DNA from: Atopsyche davidsoni
Taxonomy: Eukaryota; Arthropoda; Insecta; Trichoptera; Hydrobiosidae
DNA length: 64,000 bases
NCBI GenBank assembly: GCA_022113835.1
Contig: JAILWY010000016.1
Coordinates: 3,696,501 to 3,760,500 of the forward strand
Reading direction: 5' to 3'
Under the pieces are notes generated by a model. The model searched no databases. It had not been told where the DNA came from and was given only the letters and a program-made list of their open reading frames with translations. Within the stretch, counting starts at the first letter, position 1. Each line of letters opens with the position of its first letter. The position numbers were made by a program, and so were the translations under genes. This document shows positions 25,430-37,855 of the stretch, in pieces.

Positions 25430-25596
25430 TATTACTAATATGATTAGGCACATTAGTTCATACATAGAAGATGATTTAAAGAAACTCTCAGAAAAATATC
25501 ATCGTGATCCCACACAAATAACGATTATATTTTTCTAAGAGTTTCTTTAAATCATCTTCTATGTATGAACTAATGTGCCTAATCATATTAGTAATA
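25430..25596. mobile_element. Near-perfect 167-bp foldback element
   Basis: Arms of about 70 bp starting TATTACTAATATGATTAGGC are mirrored at the right end with about one mismatch. The 25-base centre (GATCCCACACAAATAACG) corresponds to the 3' end of the tRNA-like core in the copy at 14940-15158, so the core has been lost here. As transcribed RNA it would fold into one long hairpin. Confidence 0.9.
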
Positions 25597-25672
25597 ATAT
25601 AATAAACCCGTAATTGGTAATAAATACGCATCTGATTGGCGTTTAATAAAAAAATCGACATATAATAGTGTA

Positions 25673-25873
25673 ATATTTTTGAATAAAATACTTATTGCCA
25701 ACCTTTCACGTTGGCATTATCAAACAGAGTCTTATCTTTGTTTGATAATGCCAAAACTACCCAAAACCAAATAATGGCGAAACCGGTCACTAATAAAAAT
25801 TAAAATGTGGAAAATCACAAAAATATTAAAATGGAATTCCACCAAGTACTCTCTGTCAAAAATATTGAATATG
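25673..25873. mobile_element. Miniature element R1, complete copy with 8-bp duplication
   Basis: Flanked on both sides by ATAGTGTA (25665-25672 and 25874-25881), an 8-bp target duplication typical of hAT-type transposition. Ends are short inverted repeats: ATATTTTTGAATAAA on the left and CAAAAATATTGAAT on the right. Inside is a hairpin, GGCATTATCAAACAGAG with TTTGTTTGATAATGCC, and the family word GCGAAACCGGTCAC. There is no coding capacity. Confidence 0.8.
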
Positions 25874-26084
25874 ATAGTGTATTAATAATAGCATTATATA
25901 AATCTACAGGCATGTAACTGTTCCCTTACATTTTTTATTTTGTATTCGACATAGCTTTCATGCAAATTCTCTGAGATCATATCGAAAAATCAAACCATAT
26001 TAGAATCACAACACAATGGCATAAAATAAAAACAAACAAAACCCCGAGTATCGATAGCGTATCACGATACTCGCATCTGTCAAG

Positions 26085-26310
26085 TTAAACCTCACAGTTC
26101 ATATCGTGACAATACTTGTCAGATCGGCGATACGACGGCCCGGGGCTCGAGAGAACCTCCTCAAAGAATTAGCCGCTGGATTATTAATGATCCAAAATAA
26201 GACGAGGCATACCTCCACTTGCGGTGATGAATGCGCGATGACGCTGCACTTTTCAGATCGCTCCTCAAGAGTGATCAGAGAGCCAATTGAGAATGATTTT
26301 GGCAACTTCT
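26085..26310. promoter_or_regulatory. Candidate cis-regulatory island
   Basis: A unique, moderately GC-rich block with TTATTAATGATCC, CAATTGAGAATGATT and paired GATCGCTCCTCAAGAGTGATC words. Frames on both strands are open for 68 codons but share no motif. Regulatory role is inference. Confidence 0.25.
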
Positions 26311-28279
26311 AGACTGTTGTTTTAATCCGCAAATTAATAATGACTCAACCCGTGACTCGGTGCTTGTTAACACTCGTCCGTTTGTTAATTTTTCTAGGAA
26401 AATTAACCCGAAATAGCGCCCAAGTCGTCCGTCCATAAATCTCAATACATGTGTCCGCTATCGGCTTGTGAAAATACCGGCACGACTTTTTTCTTTATAT
26501 TTGTGCATGTAAACACCGAGTTGAAATTTATTAAATGTGAAAATACACATTTTATATAAAACGTTACGGGAAAACATATATTTCAAAATCGATTCACATT
26601 CGTGTATTTCTACTCAAAAAGTTTCGTTTAAAACGCACAGTGTATAAATAATTATTTCAATTCAACTAACAAGAAATTCAAATCGCAAGCACGTATTTTG
26701 CATGAAAACCTTTTATAATAAAGTACTTCTGAGGTAACAAACAACGCGTGTATATAGTGGAAATGGTGTTTTGTAGTTTAAATTGTATTCAGTATGAAAT
26801 TTTCAAGACCATTAATTCTACTTCGGCTGCAAAAATTCAATTACAAAAACCAGTGAAAATAATGTCATTGAAATGATACATACGTTATAAATTTTCAGTA
26901 TAGTAAAATGTTTTATTTTATTTGTATTCAATTCACGTATAAACGCTTTTTAATTTCTATTGATTGTAACTCCGTTAAAAAATAGCGCCATACGTAAAAG
27001 TTAGAACAAATAATAACGTACGTTGAATCAGCCACTCCTCGCGATAGTCATTATCTTAGGCAACTATAATTTTACTTAAAAGTTTGTTGCTATTTAATCA
27101 CTTCCTTTATAAAAATTATATTTTTTGAAAAACCACCGCTTCGTGCGTTGGCCTATCTAAAAAGCCGCGGCTAATGCGTTTTTATTTCCATAATTTTGTA
27201 TCATTCGGATACCCGGGAATCTTAATGCCTTACAAAACGTTCAATAAAAATTAATTGAAGGGTTTTGTTGGCTTTATCAGATTGCTTTTTCAGAATTAAG
27301 GATAAAGATGGAATTCAAAACGCTTCAAATGGAAACAAACAGAATCCGCCATTTTCCGTCTATTTAAAATCAAATACAACAAAACGAGTCAATTAAGGTA
27401 GCCGGATTGCGAATGAATGGAGTTTAACTTCAATATTATCTTAAAACGCTATATTTTAATTGTATTGGTGTTTCTCAATTACGGCTTTTAGGATATTAAA
27501 ATTTTAATTTTTTTTTCTGCTCTTTTGTGTTATAATTATTATACTTGATTCGTCTTATTATATAACAAGCATTTTTTAAACATTTTTAAATGCAATACTT
27601 AATTTTAACATGCAAAATGACAGTAACTTCATTTAGGCGTACATGTTTATAAAAATGCGATATTTTTATTTGATTATAAATTTTGCGTTGCGTGTGTTTT
27701 TGTGGTTTTGTTTTTTGTTTATTAAACTGAAAACTCATTCCATATATTTTTGCTAATATAAACACCCTTTTTTTATAAGAAGTATTTTTTTGTGTTGGAT
27801 TCTCCATGTGTTCGCGTTTACTATCCAAGTTGTCCTGAAAAAAAAACTCGGCTTCGTTAAAATCAACTGCCATATATAGCACAAAAACTGTTCTGTATTT
27901 TTAGCAAAATATATACAATATATGGACATAGACAGATCATTACAAATTCGTACTAAAAATACATTGGCTACGTAATAATCAACTATACTATTTATTACAC
28001 TTATGTGAGGTTTTTAGTCGATCAGTGAGATCATTATATATATATATATGTACGTGTTAAAATATAACTATTGATTACATGCGATTGTATGCTTATTTAA
28101 GAATGACTACTTTGCAATACATACACGAAGAAACTCAGCAATTCAAATATTGTACAAAAACTCAAATTACATCTACCACCCGTTTTATATATTTATTTGG
28201 CCTTTACAATCTTGATTGCTTTCATTAAAAGTGGAAATACCTTGACTATTTACAGTGCGGCAGCGGAATACGCTATTAA
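26311..28279. other. AT-rich non-coding stretch
   Basis: No gene seen. A short (TA)n run lies at 28034-28049. The minus-strand frame at 27586-27882 is lysine- and asparagine-rich without motifs. Confidence 0.45.
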
Positions 28280-28500
28280 TAATATAAAGTTCTCAAAACT
28301 CCCCGTTCCCCCGGCGATACAGGGAGTCGCGTGTCGAGGAGCTCGCCTTGAACCGCCAGAGTGACTCGGTGACGTGCGCTCGCCGATATGGGCCAGAACT
28401 TCATTAAGCGACTGTAAACTCAGCGCGGAGGTTGTCGTTAACTTATTGTCGGCAAACGGGGCCAGGAGCTTTGCGCAGAGATGGCTCGGAACGGCTTATT
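28280..28500. promoter_or_regulatory. GC-rich unique island
   Basis: A block of high GC (CCCCGTTCCCCCGGCGATAC near 28302) immediately upstream of the mariner at 28620. No consistent frame or splice pattern. Possible enhancer; not proven. Confidence 0.28.
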
Positions 28501-28619
28501 GAAGCGACAAAGAAAACGATTAACGACTCTTTGTTTTAAAAACTGTATTTGTTTATAAAAAAAAATCATTTATTCTTTTATCAATATACACGTTCAGTTT
28601 TTTAAATTAATTTCTTATA

Positions 28620-29149
28620 CGGTGTGTGCATTAATTTTTTCTGATTTTCTAATCGATGGCGTTACTAGTATTCAATCGCATCAGGCTATACTTTAACATT
28701 TCATTGTGAAGCGTCATTATTGCGCTTTTGTTTTCAGTATATGTCATATCGCTGGAGTGTATACAACATTTTTTTTTTGAGCTCTCAACATGTCAACTTT
28801 TGTACCAACAAAACGCAATTTGCGGGAAGTTTTACTTTTCTGTTTCAATTGGAAGAAAAAACCCAGCTGAAAGTCACCAATTGCTCTATGAAGTTTATGG
28901 TGAACATGCTCTATCGCAAAAAACGTGTGAGAACTGGTTTCGACGCTTTTACAATGGTGATTTCGATGTGGATGACAGAGAACGTCCAGGCCAACCAAAA
29001 AAATTCGAAGATAAAGAATTAGAGGCATTGCTCGATAAAGACTCGTGTCAAGGTGTGAAGTTGATCGAGCAACAATTTCAAGACACTTAAAAGCATATTG
29101 TCCAGCTCCAATTTCACGAAAAAATCCGAAAAAATTAATGCACACACCG
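28620..29149 (+). mobile_element. Internally deleted mariner element
   Basis: Flanked by TA at 28618-28619 and 29150-29151, with inverted termini CGGTGTGTGCATTAATTTTT at both ends. At 530 bp it is far shorter than a full mariner of about 1.3 kb. The 5' third of the transposase is joined almost directly to the 3' end. The ends look intact, so it could in principle be moved by a transposase supplied elsewhere. Confidence 0.93.
28790..29089 (+). pseudogene. Mariner transposase N-terminal remnant, frameshifted
   Basis: Starts at ATG 28790 (MSTFVPTKRNLREV). A frameshift lies in the A-run near 28856-28862. The next frame then gives SHQLLYEVYGEHALSQKTC and ENWFRRFYNGDFDVDDRERP, the helix-turn-helix region and the GRP-like motif of mariner transposases. 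After DKDSCQ the frame leaves the family sequence and stops at 29088. The catalytic DD34D domain is absent. Confidence 0.9.
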
Positions 29150-29151
29150 TA

Positions 29152-31703
29152 TGTTTTCTACATATAACGCACCAACAATAAAAGCGTGCTTTTAAAACGA
29201 ATAATCAATACACACCTCATCTCAAAGACTAATCTCTCAATCCAAATTCAACGCTTCCACAACCCCCCTAGCTGAAATTTTCTATTGTGCCCATAAAACA
29301 TATCGAAATACACCGTAGACACTTCGGTGAAATGAAAAAATACGCAATCTTTTCATTACATTATACTTTATTGATTTAAATTTTACGAGTCATAAAAACA
29401 CCCTGATGTATTAAAAAAAAAAAGTTACTACCGCAAGTTTGAATTCGTTATGTGAAGTTTCTTTCCTACTGCAGCCCCGTGGCAGAGTTCGTTTCACGTA
29501 AGAATGGTAAATCTAAATTTATATGACCCCTGCTGGAGGCACGAGCCACTGCACATGCAAGTGTTGGCCCTAATAAATCCGAAATGAATTTATGATATCA
29601 TAATTCACAGACGTGCATTGAAACGATCCAACTCACTTGGACGAATTAACCCTCAGAGTTAGGGTGATCCTTTACCGCTCCGTGCTGCGGAAATGGTTGC
29701 CTTTATGGTCCAACTTGCCCATTTAAAGACATGCTGTGAACATCTGAAAACGCAGTTTTATGTTCAATGTATACAAGTATGCATTAAGCACAGTGCTTTC
29801 AATATCATGACGAATCACTAGTATAATGAAGATGGTATTTATTTTTGTAAACGAGTAAAAATCGATTTGCCATTACATACATTATAATCTAAATAAATCT
29901 TGTGTACACCATAAATTTAAAGTGTAATTAGAAACTTTTTTTATCTTATATATTAATTAATAATAATATTTATTTTAATTTATACTCTCAGATATAAATG
30001 AAGAGGCTATAAATAAAACTAAAAAATATTAAACACCTGTTTTTTAATATGTTAAATACGCAAAAAAAGCATATCTTTCAAACAAAATTCATTGAAATAA
30101 CTGTGTTATTGTAAATATTTGTTACATGAAGATATTTAAGGATGTCACACGGTAGATGATGGACGTCAAGAAATCATCAAACGCCATAACTCGACGCTCA
30201 TTGCCGATATAGCTCGCTAATGGATTCGAGTGGTTTTTAACAGATATTTTATGATCGAGTCTCAGCACTGATTTTTAATGCTATTTTTAGTGCAGCGTAC
30301 ATTTTCTGTGACATTCGCATTTGAACACCCTGTAGCTGAGCAGCATTGGGGTTTTATCGATTTCCACTTGACCCGTTGTTATTTTTACTGCATTTAAATA
30401 TTGCTTTTTTTCTATATATTTTTTTATCAAAAAATTAATAGTCTGTCATATAAAATTCCAGAATATATTTTCCTTGTAATAAAAAATGGACTACATAAAA
30501 TATAATAAGCAATGTAGGGTTTATTCTTGCAAATAACAGATAGTAAGCAGCTTATGAGACTTATAGATTATTGGACTTTTGAAAAAACTCACTTTACCGA
30601 AAATATGTAAGAGAAAATACGTTTTTCGCATATATGTACTCAAATATTTACGATGTAGAACTTTTAAACAAGTTGAACTTTACAACGACAAAAAAACAGT
30701 ACAATTAATTAATAGAAATTAATATCATCTTTTCTAGGTTCAATAGTAAATTTAATCATGAAACGACAATTTTTTTTTAAATATCCTTTTAAAAACTCCA
30801 TAGGGATTGAAATGGATTATTCTTATATCATTATGGGTAAATTAATTACATAAAAACATATCACAATATACATGTATATATTAAAAAATGCGAATTTATT
30901 ATAAAATATATATATAATAATCATCAGTCGATTGTTTTACTTTTTATTATTTAAGTATACTTTTTTTTTATAAAGTATATAAAACACATCAATAGAAAAA
31001 TTTTCTTCTAGCACCTCTCGTCATGGAAGGTTAGTGCATATTTCATCGAATATATCATATCCTGGGCCAGTCTCACTACTGAACGCTATCAAGTTCTAAA
31101 GTAAGTATAAAATAATGATTCTGATATTTTTCGTCGTGTTGTAAAGCCTAACTCTAAAATAAAAAGAATACGTCATTACTTTTAATTATTTTTTTGTATC
31201 TTGAGTTCGGTGATGTCGACTCGCGGTGTCCGGAATCGAATATTGATTCATCAATTGACGAGTTCTTACCTAATAAGCTGCGGCTATTATTTTAACGACC
31301 TATCCGATCGATCGCTATCCCGCTGTAAACTGAAATAAATAATGTCCTACTATTACCAGCAACATTAGCCAGTGATGTGATAATTTACGATTGTTTTATG
31401 ACAACTCAGTTTCAATTGAGCTCACTGGAGCACCGCAACCCCGAGGCGTATTATATAACATGTCGTGCGGGAGACCTCTAGTGCTTTTGCTACAGTATTG
31501 ATCATCCACGACAGCCTGGCTTAATCCGCAACAGCAAATATGAATAGCCAAACGACTAGGAGATTACGATCATTTTTTTCGTCGCAAAAAAATTTGTGGT
31601 GTAAGCGAATTTGCTTATGCAATGCTTGCATAAATAGTATGCGACCGAACTGAAGTGAACTTTAGACATGGGTTTAGGATTTACTCATTATGAGGCCAGA
31701 GAT
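29152..31703. other. Non-coding stretch
   Basis: A unique GC-moderate block at 29460-29730 has no frame or motif I recognise; the rest is AT-rich. At 31010-31030 a degraded AGCACCTCTCGTCATGGAAGG may be a decayed R2 head. Confidence 0.4.
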
Positions 31704-32286
31704 TTAAGGGTCTAGGTCCCATAATCGAGTTTTTTGATTATTTTCTCGTACCTATTGCAAAAGATCGACCGCACCAATCAAAAAAAATGAAATGCAAAAA
31801 GTTTGATACATCCCTTTTTCCAAAACGAAGATTTTTTTAGTTCTTATAAATGTACTTTTAATGTGATAAAAATGTATTTTTCCGATTGAAGTGTCGGAAT
31901 TTAGAGTTTCGTTATGTAGCTGTTCCAAGAATCTTAAACATTTAAGAGTCCTTTTTTTAACTGGAATTAAAAGATTAATTATATACCCTCTCTATAAAAT
32001 TAATTTAAAAATTTAAAAAATTTAAATTTTCAACAAACTTTGGTTTTGAAAAGTCGTCATTTTATCAAATTTTTCAACATCTTCAAGATTTTATTTTACC
32101 CTGAAAATGAACGTTAATGAAATATTAAAAAATAGATAAATATAATTTATAGTTTCTTCAATACTCTGTAAAAAAATCAACATTCGATATAGAAAAATAA
32201 AGTGACAATTAAATTAATTAAATGACACGATTTCGCCAGGTAATGGACTGCCTCTGGTGTCCGGTTGGACACCAGAGGCAATTTAA
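31704..32286 (-). mobile_element. piggyBac-type miniature element, end-truncated copy
   Basis: TTAA at 31704 is followed by GGGTCTAGGTCCCATAAT, identical to the termini of the copy at 37856-38398, and the interior matches that copy in reverse orientation. At the other end the terminal repeat is not preserved. Instead a hairpin, GCCTCTGGTGTCC with GGACACCAGAGGC (32251-32280), is followed by TTTAAA. Confidence 0.8.
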
Positions 32287-35200
32287 AGGCTGGAAGCAAC
32301 TGTCTTAAAAAGAAAATTATTGATAAAGATTGGTGTAAAATTTGTGACGACCTATTTAATGATAATACGCAACTGAAAATATTTTGATTTATTTAATTTA
32401 AAAAATATAACAGTTATGTCAAAATCGACCTGGATTTCAAATTTTTTTTTACGCACTGTTAGTGATGTTTGAACAAAAATAGACCAGAAAGCGCTACTTT
32501 ATTCACTATACAAATGTAGAGATAACAAAATCAGACCTTTTTTATATAAAAGGGTAGTTTTTTGTACCTTTGTAAAATTAAAAAAAAACACACAATAGCT
32601 TAAAAGGTTTTCTTGACGTGACAGGGAGGATATCAAAACGTACACATAGAATGTTTTCATCGGTGTTTCTATTTTTATTAGAATTCTTTCGTATCCGGTT
32701 GGAATTAATTGAATATGCAGAAAACTTCTCATAGGACCAGTATTCCACGAAAAAGCTTTGCTTTTCAATAAAGTTTATTGTAATTGTTTTTACATGCGTG
32801 CTTTTTAAAACCAATATGGACATGAAATTCCGGTAAATTATAAAGTCGTGACGAAGGCTTAACCGTAAATAACCAAAGTGCCACTCAAAAGGGAATCTTC
32901 TTATCTCACGTTGTCTAATTGTGATGCCTCGTATTACCACATCATTTCTTGCATATCGACACAAGGAAGCACCTGTTTCTTGCTTATTATTACACAAAGG
33001 TAACTGGATGTACTTTTTGATACTGTATATTCAAGAATACCTCAAGGTTTCATCTTTTGTCTACAGTTATTTTTTTTATACCAATTATATTATATTTTAG
33101 TTTACTTAAACATTTCTTAATCAAATATTTTGTTCAACAACTGGTTCTATATATTTTAAGATTACTTTATATTGTGTTATATACACTATTCTACTTCATT
33201 GTTTATTAATATTTAATTATTATGCAAAAATAATTTTACTATTGATAAGCATATTGGATATTAAAAAAATACTTCCCATAAATTTTTGTCTTCATCACAA
33301 ATTTGGGTTAAATTTGTGCAAAATTTCACAAATATTCTAAATTTACTTGCAGCAAAGCAATTAGGAGGCTAAAATACTTAGTGAGCTAAAAATATTTCAA
33401 AAATGACTATACAGAATCGAAGCCTCCCTTTAGCTCCTTTGTATTAAGCACAAAAGACTCTTGTAACTGTCTGTTGGAGACTTGTAAATTCTCACGTGCA
33501 CTCACGCTCGAGAGGGTGCAAAGAAATCCTGAAGAATTCGATGATACGTCAAAATGAAGTATCCTTCAGGATACACATTTAAGGGCGACAGTGTATAATT
33601 CACTCTAGAGTCGCTGATCGATTTTTTTAAATGTGGCTTAATATAGATTATACTGAAACCTTGCAGCGAGTATCTATTCAATACGTTGCATTAGAACTTA
33701 TATACAACAGGTAGATAATTAAAAATCTGATTTTCATTGATTGAAATATTCGATTGTAAATATGCCTGTCACAGTGACTAAGTAATGCGTTATTCATTGT
33801 CTTATTATACGATTGAAAATGTCGCAGCAATCAGACACTGCTTCCTCACCACCGAGTTATGGACAATCCAAGTATTTGCATATTATGGTAATGTGCCTCG
33901 GAGCCTTCACTCCTGCTGGGAGACGATGCCGCGCCGTATCTTCCTAACGTGTCAAGACTGACACGACCAAATCCACGGTTGACCCTAATAATTTAATTGA
34001 CAGAGGTAGCATATCGACATCCACCCATAAAACAATCCCAATGCAAACAAAATACATTCACAAAATTACTTTTATCACAAAAAAAAAATTAAAACCCTTG
34101 AACTACGAAAGTTCTCCCTACTAAAATTTTCAAAACGTCTTAGCCATTAATTTATTCATATTTCTTTGATTATTGCTTGGGTGCAATTTGATAACACGTA
34201 GATCGATATTTAGCTTCAAGAGTTTACTTCAGCACTAGAACGGGTTCAATAAAAAATGCGACTTGGTGCTTAGCCCAAAGCACTACGCAAGCTTTTTCAC
34301 GCACATCGTGTGCGTAGAGGAAGCTGAAAAAATGGCGGATTGAGTAAAAGGCTGCAACTGGAACGAGTTGCCTCACATTTGCGACAGGCTGTGCGACACG
34401 CGAGTGCCTTACGGGCCCGACATCTCGTAACTCCGAAACTCCATACAGTTGTCAGTACGAATCGCGCTCGTAACTGGAATTGTGCCATCTCGTCATTTTT
34501 TCACAATTGATTATTCAAATTCACCATTCAAATGCTAATCCTCGAATTTACATTATATCAAACTCATAAAGTCCGTTCCTAAATTCAGGTTAAGGTTTAC
34601 GGCCCGATTAGGCATAAACGGGCGATTATTTAACACAATGCTAAACCTCCACCGTCCTCAAACTTGATTTGTTCCGAATTACAGCCGCTCTTTTATATTT
34701 GTTCAAATTTCAATATTAAATAAAGGAAACAAATTACCGACCGTGCAAAAGGCGTGAGAATATAAATTAGAAGGAATTAACTAACGGATTTGTATTCTGT
34801 GTTTTATTTTACATAATTTGTTGAATAAAATGAAAGAATTTATTAATATTTATATTTATAAAATACTTGTGAGGTTTTTATCGTAATATGTACTTGTTTA
34901 CTATAATAACTTATAACCCAAACACTTGTCATCAAAACAGGGTTGTTTACCTAAATTTCAACCAAATTTCGGAACAACCTCATTCAATGTTTTTTGTGTA
35001 ATTAAGTAGATTTGTTAAGTTCAAATCAATTTATTTTTTAGTATAAAAACCTTTGTCGACAGTAATTTTTTTTCAGTTTGGGAACTTTGACCTGCATGAG
35101 ACGTTTCTTCCACACGCTCAACAATATTTTTCTGTACATAATATCTTTCATCCATCTCTAAAAGCCTTGTATTATTAAACAAATAATAGCAGAACTCGGA

Positions 35201-37627
35201 AGCTATTATAATAAGTAGAGAAACAATCAGCAATGAAAGTCTTCGTCGCTTTAGTTTGAATAATGGATAACTCTGAAGCGAAACTCGATATGTATGTAAA
35301 TTGAAATGTCTGGTACTAAGAGAGATTAATGTGTTTATTAAGTTGCATATGTGCACCAGCAAACCTATAGGCAATATATAATTTAACGATGTTATTTATT
35401 GTATAAACACGTGGATGTGCAGTGCATGTGTTAATATTATCCGAGACAATCGGACAAGCATAATAATCAATTTATTATTAAAAAAATAACCAAGTCACAA
35501 AGCATATAAAAAGCTTGTGAAACGTAAACAACGATTTATTCTGAAAATAATTTTAAAATAAAAATAAGCGTCTATTTCAGTCCATCCCCTGTTCAGAAAT
35601 AATTTTTAATTAACTTTATAAAGCTTGGACCTATTTTTAAATGTGTTAATTATAACGTTAAAAAAATGGTAAATATGCAATCATTTATGTACAACGTTAA
35701 AACTGCACTTCTATACACATCGAATTAAATTAAAAATAACTAATTTATACCCAAATAAAAGTACTCATTACTATAAAAAAAATTTTTATTAAAATACACG
35801 AAACGGTAATTAAGCAATGGCCGCAGGATTTTTTTTACATTTAAAAAATATTTTACTTTAAACTATCAAACAATATTATATCGTGTTTTGGCGTTTCTAC
35901 TTCGATACCACAGTAATTTCTTCCCCATTATCGTTTTTTTTTTAAATAATTATATACAAAACATTACAAATTAAAATAATTAATCTACTGCCAAAAAAAA
36001 GTATTACATTAAGTTCTGCGTAATGTTCTGTTAGAAAACGCTTTTATAAGATCGACGGCACCAAATTTAACCAAATTAGTTTGAACTATCAACGTCTTTT
36101 ATAAATTGAATGAATTTCACCTTTACCTGACTTTAAAGTTCTTAGACTGTGAGTTTATAATTTATTAGTGGCTACGGCGTTTATCAGGTGGGAAGATGTA
36201 TACGCCCATCCTGACCCCCGCTCATTGAAAATGAAAGCTATAAATCCAGGGAATTTCGTATTCATTTTATTTTATAGCCTCGATTACATGGAGATTAAAT
36301 GAAAATGATTTACGAAGTATCGTAAAAATTAAACTATTATGAATAAATATAATACAAGTAATTAAAAAATGTGCCTATTAAAATTTTATATCCTGATGTA
36401 TAAAAATAATTTCCTTTTCCGATGAGTTTTATTGAGTAACAAAATAACGTAATTTTTTGTCCCTTCCCAAAATCATAATAATATTATCACTATACGCGGT
36501 GTTTTTAGAGTCATAACATTAAAAAAGCTGTATTCTGTTTATAGATTAAGTATTTTTTTTTTTATAAAGCATGTTTTTTGTCTTCCTTCCTTTGACATGA
36601 TCCTTTGACTTGAAAAGTATGCTTAAAATTAAATCAGCACGAATACTAAAAAAAAAATTATTTCCTGTAGAAGAGGAATAATTTTCTTACTATAGCTCTT
36701 TAATAATTCCAGGAATTTCAAAAGCCAAGAAACATTTACAAACTTGCTGATGAAATTAAAAAATACTATCTACCTTCAATACCGTTTTAATGTCAAATTT
36801 TAATCTTTAATAAAATTAATTTAATTTCAAAATTAAAGATAAAAATATGATATACTGTGGAAGATGTCCAAACTTTTTTGCGTAGTAAAAAAAAACATAA
36901 AAATTACTTTACGATTTATCAACCACGCCGATAATGTCTTAACTGCAGGTTTTAATATTTTTCTCCAAATTTGTATGCAAATGTTAATATTGTAATAAAA
37001 AAACGTAAATCCCTTTTTATTTGAAAATTTAAAAAAAACTTCATGCACAAAAATAACATTTGAAATTTATGTAAATGGCCCAAATAAAACGTAAAATTAA
37101 AAATACATACATTTAGTCAAATATATATTTATTTCAATCAATTTCCCTCGTACTACAATATAAATATATCTTCATAAACATTTAATAAATAATGTTTTAT
37201 CAATTCTAATCATAAATTATGTTTAGAAAATGGCACACATTTTCAGAAAAAAAGGGGATTAATGTAAAATATTAATATTATTTAATAATTTTTAGAGTAA
37301 AGTATATTCGACTAAACCTATACAGGTTTGAGCCCGTGTAACCAAATCTTTATGAAATTTTATTTTTTTAAATAATGCCAACGTTAAAGGTTGGCGAAAC
37401 CGGTCACCATGTGCAAAAATCACTCATATTTTATCCTATTTAAAATTAAAAAAAATATTCTGGTAAACCGTCACTCATGAACCCATTGTCTTCACCACTA
37501 ATTCAGCACTTCAATATTTTTTTTGCATGTGCCAATGAATTTTTAAAGTGCATTTATATTTATAAGGCAATCATATTTTGATTATTTTTTTATTACAATC
37601 TATTGATTTGAGTTATTCCTGTTATAG
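32287..37627. other. Non-coding DNA upstream of the first visible exon
   Basis: Mostly AT-rich. Minus-strand frames at 32578-32997 (139 codons) and 35021-35374 (117 codons, with a hydrophobic run LSLLIVSLLIIIASEF) have no recognised domain and are probably chance. GC-richer unique patches lie at 33860-33990 and 34260-34490. A decayed R1 interior (CCAACGTTAAAGGTTGGCGA) is at 37379-37410. Confidence 0.4.
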
Positions 37628-37820
37628 GCCCTCGGATTGGATGGGGTGGTGTCGTCTTGGGGCTCTCCGCCCCCCGGACAGGCCGCGTGCGGCTCTCGCC
37701 TCGTCACGGGGCTCTTCACCAGAGACCAGCTACCCCTTGGCTACACCCTCCTCACCACCATACCAGCCGGAGCCTGCCGCATCAACGTCACCGAAATGCA
37801 TAACTCCAACAATTACCTAG
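37628..37820 (+). CDS. ADAMTS-like exon A: spacer, first half
   Basis: The acceptor is TTCCTGTTATAG before 37628 and the donor CCTAG|GTAAGAAC. Phase 0 in, phase 1 out. The translation begins ALGLDGVVSSWGSPPPG and continues RLVTGLFTRDQLPLGYTLL and IPAGACRINVTEMHNSNNYL, the start of the ADAMTS spacer, with a potential N-glycan at INVT. The upstream part aligns loosely with the end of the cysteine-rich module (CDG..GS..CGVCGG), but the usual cysteines are largely absent: GLDG replaces GCDG and only one Cys remains in ACG. A piggyBac-type element lies 31 bp after the donor. Confidence 0.88.
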
Positions 37821-37855
37821 GTAAGAACAACCAATACAATAAAAAAAAAACTTAA

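Noticed and set aside
28034..28049. (TA)n run as a notable microsatellite
   Set aside because: Short and ordinary for AT-rich intron DNA.
28744..29145. 133-codon minus-strand frame
   Set aside because: It is antisense to the mariner transposase remnant.
34290..34490. Frame reading CNWNELPHICDRLCDTR as a possible TSR exon
   Set aside because: Cysteine spacing does not fit a TSR, there are stops, and splice phases do not connect to exon A.
35021..35374. 117-codon minus-strand frame with a hydrophobic run
   Set aside because: No recognisable family and no supporting signals; AT-rich DNA often yields such runs.
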